Source of the DNA: CAKXIK01 sp050947015
Lineage (GTDB): Bacteria; Bacillota; Clostridia; Oscillospirales; Acutalibacteraceae
Assembly (NCBI GenBank): GCA_050947015.1
Contig: JBMNVT010000007.1
Coordinates: forward strand, 37,795-101,794
DNA: 64,000 nucleotides
Reading direction: 5' to 3'
Under the pieces are notes generated by a model that was not told the origin of the DNA, did no database searches, and saw only the letters and a list, made by a program, of their open reading frames with translations. Every line of letters begins with the position of its first letter. The first letter of the stretch is position 1. Positions 26,480 to 33,418 of the stretch are shown here, one piece after another. Both the position numbers and the translations under genes were made by a program.

Positions 26480-27208
26480 TTAATCACGACAGCGCATATC
26501 TAATAAATTATCGGCGGTAGAGCGGAGGAGCGCTTCGGCCAGAAACAGGTCGTCGGGCGTGGTGAGCTTCAGGTTGTTGCGGCTGCCCGCCACAAGGCGA
26601 ACCGGCAGCCCGCGCGCGACAAAAATGCCGCAGGCATCGGTCAGCCCGTCGCGTTCGGCGCTGCTCAGAGAGGCGGCCGCCCGGCGCAGCAGAGCCAGCC
26701 GGAAGGTTTGCGGGGTTTGAATCTGCCAAAGCGACGAACGGTCGGGAATGCGGTCGATCACGCCGCCGCCGGCAACCGCAATGGTATCCACAGCGGGAAT
26801 CGCCGCCGTGGCGCCGCCGGTTTCACAGGCGGCTTGTACGGTTTGTAGAATCAGCTCCGGCGTAATGAACGGGCGCGCCCCGTCGTGTGTAACAAGAATT
26901 GCATCGTCCGAGCCGTCCAGCTCTGCGGCGCGGGCTGCCGCAAGCATCAGCGATTCTGTGCGGTCGCCGCCGCCGGCAATCGTTTCAAAGCGTTCCGGCG
27001 AGCCGAATGCGCTCTGTACCAGCTCTGCGGTTCGCGTCCGCCAGTCTTCGGGGACGGCAACAAGGATTTTTTCTATTTCTTTGCAAAGAAAAAACGGTTC
27101 CAGCGTGCGGATGAGCATCGGCTTTCCGCAGAGAGGCAAAAACTGCTTCGGCATTTCGCTGCCCATTCGGCTTCCGCTGCCGCCGGCGAGCACTGCGCCA
27201 AGAATCAT
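26480..27208 (-). CDS. ispD: 2-C-methyl-D-erythritol 4-phosphate cytidylyltransferase
   Basis: A 242-residue IspD, third enzyme of the non-mevalonate isoprenoid pathway, joining CTP and MEP to CDP-ME. Motifs: the nucleotide-binding LGAVLAGGSGSRMGSEMPKQ at the N-terminus, AGGGDRTESLMLA, LVTHDGARPFITPELI, WQIQTPQTFRLALL and the C-terminal NNLKLTTPDDLFLAEALL. ATG 27208 is chosen because GAGGTG stands just before it and the preceding in-frame 26 codons overlap the promoter. First gene of a minus-strand run with the MBL-fold and PH-like genes. Confidence 0.94.
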   Translation of the reverse strand: MILGAVLAGGSGSRMGSEMPKQFLPLCGKPMLIRTLEPFFLCKEIEKILVAVPEDWRTRTAELVQSAFGSPERFETIAGGGDRTESLMLAAARAAELDGSDDAILVTHDGARPFITPELILQTVQAACETGGATAAIPAVDTIAVAGGGVIDRIPDRSSLWQIQTPQTFRLALLRRAAASLSSAERDGLTDACGIFVARGLPVRLVAGSRNNLKLTTPDDLFLAEALLRSTADNLLDMRCRD

Positions 27209-27257
27209 GGTAAACACCTCAGTTATCCGGTGGAATAAATCGTCTGGCAACAGCTTT

Positions 27258-27286
27258 ATTTTACCACGTACGCGCAGGATATGCAA
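27258..27286 (-). promoter_or_regulatory. Promoter of ispD
   Basis: Minus-strand TTGCAT (27281-27286), a 17-bp spacer and TAAAAT (27258-27263). It is divergent from, and nearly the same as, the argS promoter. Confidence 0.72.
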
Positions 27287-27341
27287 CGAGGGAGCATTCG
27301 GGAAAAGAGAAGTCCGGCGTATCGAAAAAATATTGATTGCG

Positions 27342-27370
27342 TTGCATCATCCGGAACGGTGTGGTAAAAT
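27342..27370 (+). promoter_or_regulatory. Promoter of argS
   Basis: TTGCAT (27342-27347), a 17-bp spacer and TAAAAT (27365-27370). The leader of about 100 bases has no T-box consensus. Confidence 0.72.
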
Positions 27371-27473
27371 AATAAAAACACGACGATGCTCCTGTTTAAC
27401 CGGCGGTGGTTTGCGCGCAGAGGGGCGGAAAAGCCTGCCGCAGGGAACGAACAGGCAGAGGGGAAATGAAAAG

Positions 27474-29228
27474 ATGAAATTACTGACAGAACAGCTTACC
27501 CGGATTGTTTCGGATGCCTTTGAAAAATGCGGATACGACCGCGCGCTGGGCGGCGTGACCGTTTCCGACCGGCAGGATCTGTGCCAGTTTCAGTGTAACG
27601 GCGCGTTCGGCGCGGCAAAACAGGCGCACAAACCGCCGTTTGTGGTGGCGGACGAGGTTGCCGCAGTGCTGCGGGAGAATACCATGTTCAGCAAGGCGGA
27701 AATGGTGAAGCCGGGCTTTTTGAATCTGAGCCTGAGCGATGCGGCGATTCTGGACTCCCTGCGCGCCGTTGCCGCGGATGAGTTCCTCGGTGTTCCGCAG
27801 GCGGAACAGCCCGAAACGATTTTGATTGATTACGGTGGACCGAATGTAGCAAAACCACTGCATATCGGGCATTTGCGCTCGGCCATTATCGGCGAATCGC
27901 TCAAGCGGCTGGCGCGGGCAACCGGCAACCGCGTGCTCGGGGACGTGCATCTCGGCGACTGGGGGCTGCAGATTGGGCTGGTGATCGCGGAGCTTTCCGA
28001 GCGTCATCCGGACTGGGCGTGCTTTGCGGAAAATTTTCCGGCGGACGGAGACGTGCCGCAGCTTGATGCTGATACGCTGTGCGAAATTTACCCGTTTGCA
28101 AGTAAAAAAAGCAAGACCGACGAGGCGTTTTCTGCCAAGGCGCACCGTGCAACCGCCGAACTGCAGGCCGGCCGTCCCGGATATCTGGCGCTGTGGAAGG
28201 AGATTCTGCGCGTTTCGAGCGAGGACCTCAAAAAGAATTATGCGGCGCTGGGCGTCGATTTTGAACTCTGGTATGGAGAAAGTGACGCCGACAAATACCT
28301 CGGCGAGCTGATGGAGCGTCTGGAGAAGAAAAATCTGCTGCGCGAAAGTGACGGCGCTCTGGTGGTAGACGTTGCGGAGGAGAGCGACAAGGCGCCCATG
28401 CCGCCGGTGATCGTGCGCAAATCGGATAATTCCAGCATTTACGCCACGACGGATCTTGCAACGATCATTCAGAGGGAAAAGGACTTTGCCCCGGATAAGA
28501 TCTGGTATGTGGTGGACAAACGGCAGGGGTTGCATTTTACGCAGGTGTTCCGCTGCGCCAAAAAAGCGGGGTTGGTGCCGGACGGTACCGAGCTTTGCCA
28601 CATCGGCTTCGGCACCATGAACGGCGCGGACGGCAAGCCCTACAAAACACGCGACGGCGGCGTGATGCGTTTAAGCGACCTGATTGATACGGCAACAAAG
28701 GCTGCGCACGAAAAAATGGAGAGTAGCGGCTTTGTCTCTGACGACGAAAAGCAGGAGCTTGCGCGCAAAATCGGTGTCGCGGCGGTCAAATTCGGGGATC
28801 TGATCAACAATCCCGCCAAGGACTATATTTTTGACCTTGACAAGTTCCTTTCGTTTGAGGGCAAAACCGGGACGTATCTGCTTTACACGATCTCGCGCAT
28901 CAACTCCATTTGCAAGCGCCTCGGCAGCGGGTCTGCCGCGGAGAAATTTTCCGGCGTATACACCGATGTGGAACGCGAATTGGCGCTGAATATCCTGTTG
29001 ACCGGCGAAGCCTTCCGCCGCGCAATGCAGGAAAAAGCGCCGAACTATATTTGTGAAAACGCTTATCAGCTGGCAGCGGTATTTTCGCGCTTTTATCATG
29101 ATAACCGCATTATCGATGAGCCGGATGAGGCAAAAAAAGCAACGTGGATTTCGCTGATCCATCTGACCCGCCGCCTGCTGCTCAAGCATCTTGACGTGCT
29201 TTCCATTGAGCCGGTCGAGCAGATGTAA
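27474..29228 (+). CDS. argS: Arginyl-tRNA synthetase
   Basis: A 584-residue class I aminoacyl-tRNA synthetase that charges tRNA-Arg. The N-terminal Arg-tRNA-synt_N domain (1-95) is followed by the catalytic core with IDYGGPNVAKPLHIGHLRSA, carrying the HIGH motif. Then come GDVHLGDWGLQIGLV and the VVDKRQGLHFTQVFRCAK region. The C-terminal DALR anticodon-binding domain ends LAAVFSRFYHDNRI. No canonical KMSKS is obvious, as is common in ArgRS; the region reads GFGTMNGADGKPYKTRDGG. ATG 27474 follows AGAGGGG. The frame is open far upstream, but that part overlaps the divergent ispD and is not coding. Confidence 0.96.
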   Translation: MKLLTEQLTRIVSDAFEKCGYDRALGGVTVSDRQDLCQFQCNGAFGAAKQAHKPPFVVADEVAAVLRENTMFSKAEMVKPGFLNLSLSDAAILDSLRAVAADEFLGVPQAEQPETILIDYGGPNVAKPLHIGHLRSAIIGESLKRLARATGNRVLGDVHLGDWGLQIGLVIAELSERHPDWACFAENFPADGDVPQLDADTLCEIYPFASKKSKTDEAFSAKAHRATAELQAGRPGYLALWKEILRVSSEDLKKNYAALGVDFELWYGESDADKYLGELMERLEKKNLLRESDGALVVDVAEESDKAPMPPVIVRKSDNSSIYATTDLATIIQREKDFAPDKIWYVVDKRQGLHFTQVFRCAKKAGLVPDGTELCHIGFGTMNGADGKPYKTRDGGVMRLSDLIDTATKAAHEKMESSGFVSDDEKQELARKIGVAAVKFGDLINNPAKDYIFDLDKFLSFEGKTGTYLLYTISRINSICKRLGSGSAAEKFSGVYTDVERELALNILLTGEAFRRAMQEKAPNYICENAYQLAAVFSRFYHDNRIIDEPDEAKKATWISLIHLTRRLLLKHLDVLSIEPVEQM

Positions 29229-29395
29229 GGCTGACCGTGCTTGGAAATTCGGAAAAGAAAGGGGTGGTCTCATGCAGCCGGAACCGTGTCCTGAAAGCAG
29301 CGTACCTTTATGCAGAAAAACAATCAGCCGCGCCCGGAACGGCAGGATTATGCCTGCCGGCGTTTTCGCGCTCAGACGAAAGGAGACACCCTGTT

Positions 29396-30340
29396 ATGAC
29401 CCGGATTTTTACAACCAAAGATAATATGCTCAGAGAGATCCCCGTTCCAGAGGAGGGCTGCTGGATTTCAATGGTGAGGCCGGACGAAGAAGAGGTTGCC
29501 GCGTTGGCCAACCGCTATGCAATTGATCCAGATCTGCTGCGAGCCGCGCTGGATACGGACGAGCGCTCGCGTATTGAGGTGGATGACAACTGCACCATGG
29601 TTCTGGTCAATATTCCGACCGTTAAGGAGCACGACGAAAAAGAGCTTTATGATACGATTCCGCTTTCTGTTCTGGTTACCAAAGAGGCGGTGATTACCGT
29701 ATGCCTGGAGAACACGCCGGTGCTGCAGCAGTTCACCGAAGGCAGGGTCAAAGGCTTTTTTACCAACATGAAAACACGGTTTATTTTTCAGATTCTTTAC
29801 CGCACCGCATCGCTTTATCTGCAGGACCTGCGTATCATTGATAAAAAGAGCGACATGGTCGAGAACCAGCTGCACAAATCCACGCAGAACCGAGAGTTGA
29901 TCGAGCTGCTCAAGCTGGAAAAGAGCTTGGTCTATTTTACAACGGCGCTGCGCTCCAACGAAGTGGTGCTCGAAAAGCTGCTCAAGACCGACAGCATTAA
30001 AAAATACCCCGAGGATGACGAACTGCTGGAGGATACGATTGTTGAAAACAAACAGGCTATTGAGATGGCAAACATTTACAGCGGGATTCTCAGCGGCATG
30101 ATGGACGCCTTTGCTTCGGTTATTTCAAATAATCTGAATATTGTGATGAAGGTTCTGGCTGTTGTCACGATTGTGCTTTCGGTTCCGACACTGATTTTCA
30201 GCGCTTACGGAATGAACGTGAATATATCCGGGATGCCGTTTGCTCAAAGTCAGTGGGGCTTCTGGATCATTGTTGTGCTGTCGCTTGCGCTGAGCGCAGG
30301 TGTTGCGATGCTGTTTGCAAAATCCAACCGGTTCAAGTAA
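29396..30340 (+). CDS. corA: CorA-family magnesium transporter
   Basis: A 314-residue CorA/Mrs2/Alr1-superfamily divalent cation channel. The N-terminal cytosolic domain is followed by a long helix (about 150-250) and two C-terminal membrane segments (about 250-275 and 288-308) separated by the signature YGMN (FSAYGMNVNISGMPF). ATG 29396 follows CGAAAGGAG. It is the second Mg2+ carrier in the window after mgtE. Between argS and corA lies a small GGCAGG/CCTGCC hairpin but no clear promoter, so read-through from argS is likely. A 50-codon frame (29272-29424) overlaps its start and is not supported as a gene. Confidence 0.93.
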   Translation: MTRIFTTKDNMLREIPVPEEGCWISMVRPDEEEVAALANRYAIDPDLLRAALDTDERSRIEVDDNCTMVLVNIPTVKEHDEKELYDTIPLSVLVTKEAVITVCLENTPVLQQFTEGRVKGFFTNMKTRFIFQILYRTASLYLQDLRIIDKKSDMVENQLHKSTQNRELIELLKLEKSLVYFTTALRSNEVVLEKLLKTDSIKKYPEDDELLEDTIVENKQAIEMANIYSGILSGMMDAFASVISNNLNIVMKVLAVVTIVLSVPTLIFSAYGMNVNISGMPFAQSQWGFWIIVVLSLALSAGVAMLFAKSNRFK

Positions 30341-30350
30341 AAAGGGCAGA

Positions 30351-30396
30351 AAAACGCGCCCCCCTGCGGCAGAACTGAAACTGCCGCAGGGGGGCG
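30351..30396. terminator. Strong hairpin between convergent corA and alarmone synthetase genes
   Basis: A 16-bp perfect stem CGCCCCCCTGCGGCAG with its complement (30357-30372 and 30381-30396). On the minus strand it is followed by CGTTTTT, so it acts best for the minus-strand gene. On plus there is no T-tract. Confidence 0.8.
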
Positions 30397-30462
30397 TTGC
30401 CGTGCCGGGGAAGATTGCCCGGGCGCGGGGGTTTGCACGAAAGAGGGATGTAAACGGAGAGG

Positions 30463-31212
30463 CTACGCCCGCCCGTCGATCTGCCTGCGAATTTCCTGCA
30501 TCTGCAAATCCAGCAGGGCGCTGAGCTCGGCGCTTTCCTTCAGCTTCTGCGCAATTTGTTCGGCGTTCTGAATGCTCTTTTTATACTTGAGCTTGTGTTC
30601 CAGACTTGCCCAAAAATCCATGGCGATGGTGCGCAGCTGCACTTCCACCTTCATGGGGCGTTTTTCCTCCGCAAGAAAAATCGGCACCTCCACAATCAAA
30701 TGCAGGCTGCGGTACCCATTTGGCTTGGGGCTGCGAATGTAATCCTTTTCGTCAACCAGCGTTAGGTCGTCTTGGTTGAGCAGTAGATCGCGCACAACGT
30801 AAATATCTTCCGGAAACGAGCAGATGACGCGGATTCCAGCAACGTCGAACAGGTTTTGCTCGATGCTTTGAATGTTGACGGGCAATTTTTTGCGCTGCAG
30901 TTTTTCCACAATGCTTTCCGGCGTTTTGATCCGGCTTTTGATGCTTTCAAACGGGTTGCGGTTGTGATTGAGCGAAAATTCCGCATTGAGCACATTGAGC
31001 TTTGTTTCAATTTCCATGCTGGCGCACCGGTACATCATCATCAGCTTGCGAAAGTTTGCCATGGCGCGGAGAAATTTTTCCGGAGCCTCGCCGCTGTTCG
31101 GCAAAATCGAGGAGGAAGGCGGTTCCAGCATGTATTTCAGCGCGGCGCGGTCTGCTTCCGGTACGGTCTGCAGCGCCCTCTCGTCTGGTGTAAGGGATTC
31201 GGTGGAATTCAT
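30463..31212 (-). CDS. Small alarmone synthetase (RelA/SpoT synthetase-domain, GTP pyrophosphokinase)
   Basis: A 249-residue stand-alone (p)ppGpp synthetase without hydrolase or ACT domains, of RelQ/YjbM-like size. Core motifs: SRIKTPESIVEKLQRKKLPV, the FDVAGIRVICSFPEDIYVV segment, SPKPNGYRSLHLIVEVPIFL (G-loop region) and VEVQLRTIAMDFWASLEHKL. The latter holds the catalytic Glu-x-Gln pair. ATG 31212 follows AAAAGGGG. It has its own promoter divergent from miaB. In vivo it would raise alarmone levels under stress. Whether it is RelP- or RelQ-like cannot be told here. Confidence 0.9.
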   Translation of the reverse strand: MNSTESLTPDERALQTVPEADRAALKYMLEPPSSSILPNSGEAPEKFLRAMANFRKLMMMYRCASMEIETKLNVLNAEFSLNHNRNPFESIKSRIKTPESIVEKLQRKKLPVNIQSIEQNLFDVAGIRVICSFPEDIYVVRDLLLNQDDLTLVDEKDYIRSPKPNGYRSLHLIVEVPIFLAEEKRPMKVEVQLRTIAMDFWASLEHKLKYKKSIQNAEQIAQKLKESAELSALLDLQMQEIRRQIDGRA

Positions 31213-31249
31213 TTTTTGACAGCCCCTTTTTATGCTTCTGTTTTTTTCT

Positions 31250-31278
31250 ATTTTACGTCGGCTGCGCACAAAAAGCAA
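31250..31278 (-). promoter_or_regulatory. Promoter of the alarmone synthetase gene
   Basis: Minus-strand TTGCTT (31273-31278), a 17-bp spacer and TAAAAT (31250-31255). Confidence 0.6.
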
Positions 31279-31344
31279 CGACAGGTGAGAAAAACGGCTT
31301 GTGCGGGAAGTTTCTGAAATACTGTAAATTGCGGTCGTTCCGGG

Positions 31345-31373
31345 TTGTAATCCGGTCGCGGAATTGGTATAAT
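31345..31373 (+). promoter_or_regulatory. Promoter of the miaB-ylbF-mutS-mutL-miaA block
   Basis: TTGTAA (31345-31350), a 17-bp spacer and TATAAT (31368-31373). A second TATAAT overlaps at 31373-31378. Confidence 0.75.
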
Positions 31374-31444
31374 ATAATGATTCGGAAAGGGTGCGGCGCC
31401 GCCGAAAAAACCTGACTGCCGCAACGAAGGGACGGTTTGTATTT

Positions 31445-32863
31445 TTGGTTAAGATCAGAACGATTACACAGGAGGAAAGGGCAAAGCAGCAGGAATGTGC
31501 CGAACAGGTGCGCGAGATCATGCAGATTCGCGCGCGCGGTGCGGTGCCGCTTGCCAGTGTTCATATTTACGGATGCCAGCAGAATGTTTCCGACGGGGAG
31601 CGCATGAAGGGCATGCTCGCGGGGATGGGTTACGAGTTTACCGATGACGACGAGCAGGCGGATCTGATCCTGTTCAACACCTGCGCTGTGCGCGAACACG
31701 CGGAAGACCGCGTGTTCGGCAACGTGGGCGCGCTCAAGAATATCAAGCGGCGTCACCCGTCGCTGGTGATTGCGCTGAGCGGTTGCATGATGCAGGAAGA
31801 GCATGTTGCCCAGCGGATCCATGACAGCTACCCGTTTGTCAATCTTGTGTTCGGAACGCACAACATTCACCGTCTGCCGGAACTGCTGCTGCAGAATCTG
31901 CAGGAGGGGCGCCGCGTTTTCGCGTGCGAAAGCTGCGACGGCGTCATTGCCGAGGACATTCCCGTTCGCCGCGACGGCAGCATTCGCGCGTGGCTGCCGG
32001 TTATGTACGGCTGCGACAATTTCTGTTCCTATTGCGTTGTGCCGTACGTGCGTGGCAGAGAGCGCAGCCGCACGCCGGAGCACGTTATGGCTGAAGCACA
32101 GGAGATCGTTTCAGCAGGGTTTAAGGATATCACGCTGTTGGGGCAGAACGTGAATTCCTACGGGAAAAATCTGGAGAATCCCGTGTCGTTTGCGTCGCTG
32201 CTCAGCCGGGTCGCAGAGATTCCCGGCGATTTCTGGGTGAGGTTCATGACGTCGCACCCGAAGGACGCCACCCCGGAGCTGTTTGCCGCAATGGCCGCCA
32301 ACGACAAAATCTGCAAGCACCTGCACCTGCCGTTTCAATCCGGCAGCGACCGCATTTTAAAACAGATGAACCGCGGCTACACAAAAGAAAAATACCTTGC
32401 GCAGGTGGCGGCTGTGCGCGTGGCAATGCCGGAAATTTCGCTGACCAGCGACGTGATCGTCGGATTCCCGGGCGAAACGCGAGCCGATTTTGAGGAAACG
32501 CTCGACCTTGTTGAAAAAGTCGGCTTCACATCGCTTTATACGTTTATTTTCTCCCCGCGCAGGGGGACTCCCGCCGAAAAAATGGACGACCCCATTCCTG
32601 CAGAGGAAAAGTCGAAATGGTTTTCCGAGCTGCTCGCGCTGCAGGAAAAAATTGCGGCGGAGCGCTGCTCATCAATGGTTGGTCGGACGGTGCGCGTCCT
32701 TTGCGAGGAGGAACACAAAAAGGGTGGTATTTCCGGCAGAACGGAGGGCAACCTGATTATTACATTTCCCGCTCCCAAAGAAGTGATCGGCCGCTTTGCT
32801 CGCGTCCGTGTCATCGAGGCTCTCAACTGGATCTTAAAAGGCGAGCTGCAGGAAGTGGAGTAA
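31445..32863 (+). CDS. miaB: tRNA-2-methylthio-N6-dimethylallyladenosine synthase
   Basis: A roughly 472-residue radical-SAM methylthiotransferase that adds the 2-methylthio group to i6A37 of tRNAs. The N-terminal UPF0004 domain has the three auxiliary-cluster cysteines in IYGCQQNVSDGER, LFNTCAVREHAEDR and ALSGCMMQEEHV. The radical-SAM motif is MYGCDNFCSYCVVPYVRGRE (CxxxCxxC), and a C-terminal TRAM domain follows. The start is uncertain. TTG 31445 (VKIRTITQEER) lies after GAAGGGAC, whereas an earlier in-frame start at 31391 sits too close to the promoter. Its substrate is made by MiaA, encoded at the end of the same block. Confidence 0.93.
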   Translation: MVKIRTITQEERAKQQECAEQVREIMQIRARGAVPLASVHIYGCQQNVSDGERMKGMLAGMGYEFTDDDEQADLILFNTCAVREHAEDRVFGNVGALKNIKRRHPSLVIALSGCMMQEEHVAQRIHDSYPFVNLVFGTHNIHRLPELLLQNLQEGRRVFACESCDGVIAEDIPVRRDGSIRAWLPVMYGCDNFCSYCVVPYVRGRERSRTPEHVMAEAQEIVSAGFKDITLLGQNVNSYGKNLENPVSFASLLSRVAEIPGDFWVRFMTSHPKDATPELFAAMAANDKICKHLHLPFQSGSDRILKQMNRGYTKEKYLAQVAAVRVAMPEISLTSDVIVGFPGETRADFEETLDLVEKVGFTSLYTFIFSPRRGTPAEKMDDPIPAEEKSKWFSELLALQEKIAAERCSSMVGRTVRVLCEEEHKKGGISGRTEGNLIITFPAPKEVIGRFARVRVIEALNWILKGELQEVE

Positions 32864-32946
32864 ATTCAAAAAGCTTTCTTTCGCCGAATGGCGATGAAAT
32901 AAAAATGATTACCGGCGAAATTCCCGCCGGAGGAAGAGGTAACAAC

Positions 32947-33357
32947 ATGGATATTATTGAAATGACACGCAAGCTCGGCCACGCGATTCAGCAGGATGAG
33001 CGCTATCTTGCCTACAATGCCGCCCGTCTGGCAAGCGACAACGACGACAGGCTGCAGCAGCTGATCGGCGAATTTAATCTCAAGCGCCTTGCCATCAGCA
33101 ACGAGGCGGGCAAGGAGGACCCCGACAACGACAAGCTGCAGAGCCTGAACGGCGAGCTGCGTTCCGTTTATGCCGAAATTATGAGCAACGAACACATGAA
33201 AGCTTATGACAATGCAAAATCTGCTCTGGATGAGCTGCTGCAGCGGATCAATGCCATCATTTCGCAGTCCGCCGAGGGAGAGAACCCCGACACCGCGGAC
33301 TTTGACCCGTCGGCTTCCTGCGGCGGCGACTGTTCCTCCTGCGGCGGCTGCCATTAA
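32947..33357 (+). CDS. YlbF/YmcA-family protein with C-terminal cysteine cluster
   Basis: A 136-residue helical protein of the YlbF/YmcA family (MDIIEMTRKLGHAIQQDERY at the N-terminus, then a helical bundle to about residue 115). It ends in an unusual tail with four Cys and a His: SCGGDCSSCGGCH. In Bacillus the YlbF-YmcA-YaaT (Ric) complex works with RNase Y in mRNA processing and carries Fe-S clusters. The placement between miaB and mutS matches ymcA in Bacillus. Whether this is the YmcA- or YlbF-type paralogue is unclear. ATG 32947 follows GGAAGAGG. Confidence 0.85.
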   Translation: MDIIEMTRKLGHAIQQDERYLAYNAARLASDNDDRLQQLIGEFNLKRLAISNEAGKEDPDNDKLQSLNGELRSVYAEIMSNEHMKAYDNAKSALDELLQRINAIISQSAEGENPDTADFDPSASCGGDCSSCGGCH

Positions 33358-33418
33358 TTTTGCGGCAGACCCGGTAATCTGTTATTTTTTAAATTAGGGA
33401 GGAAAGGCGGCGACCTGT

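Noticed and set aside
27371..27473. T-box leader before argS
   Set aside because: The leader is only about 100 bases and lacks the AGGGTGG-type T-box sequence and an antiterminator/terminator pair.
29272..29424. A 50-codon frame (MQPEPCPESSVPL...) after AAAGGGGTGG, overlapping the corA start
   Set aside because: Good ribosome site, but no recognisable features, and the last ~29 bases lie inside corA. It is more likely a chance frame in the argS-corA spacer.
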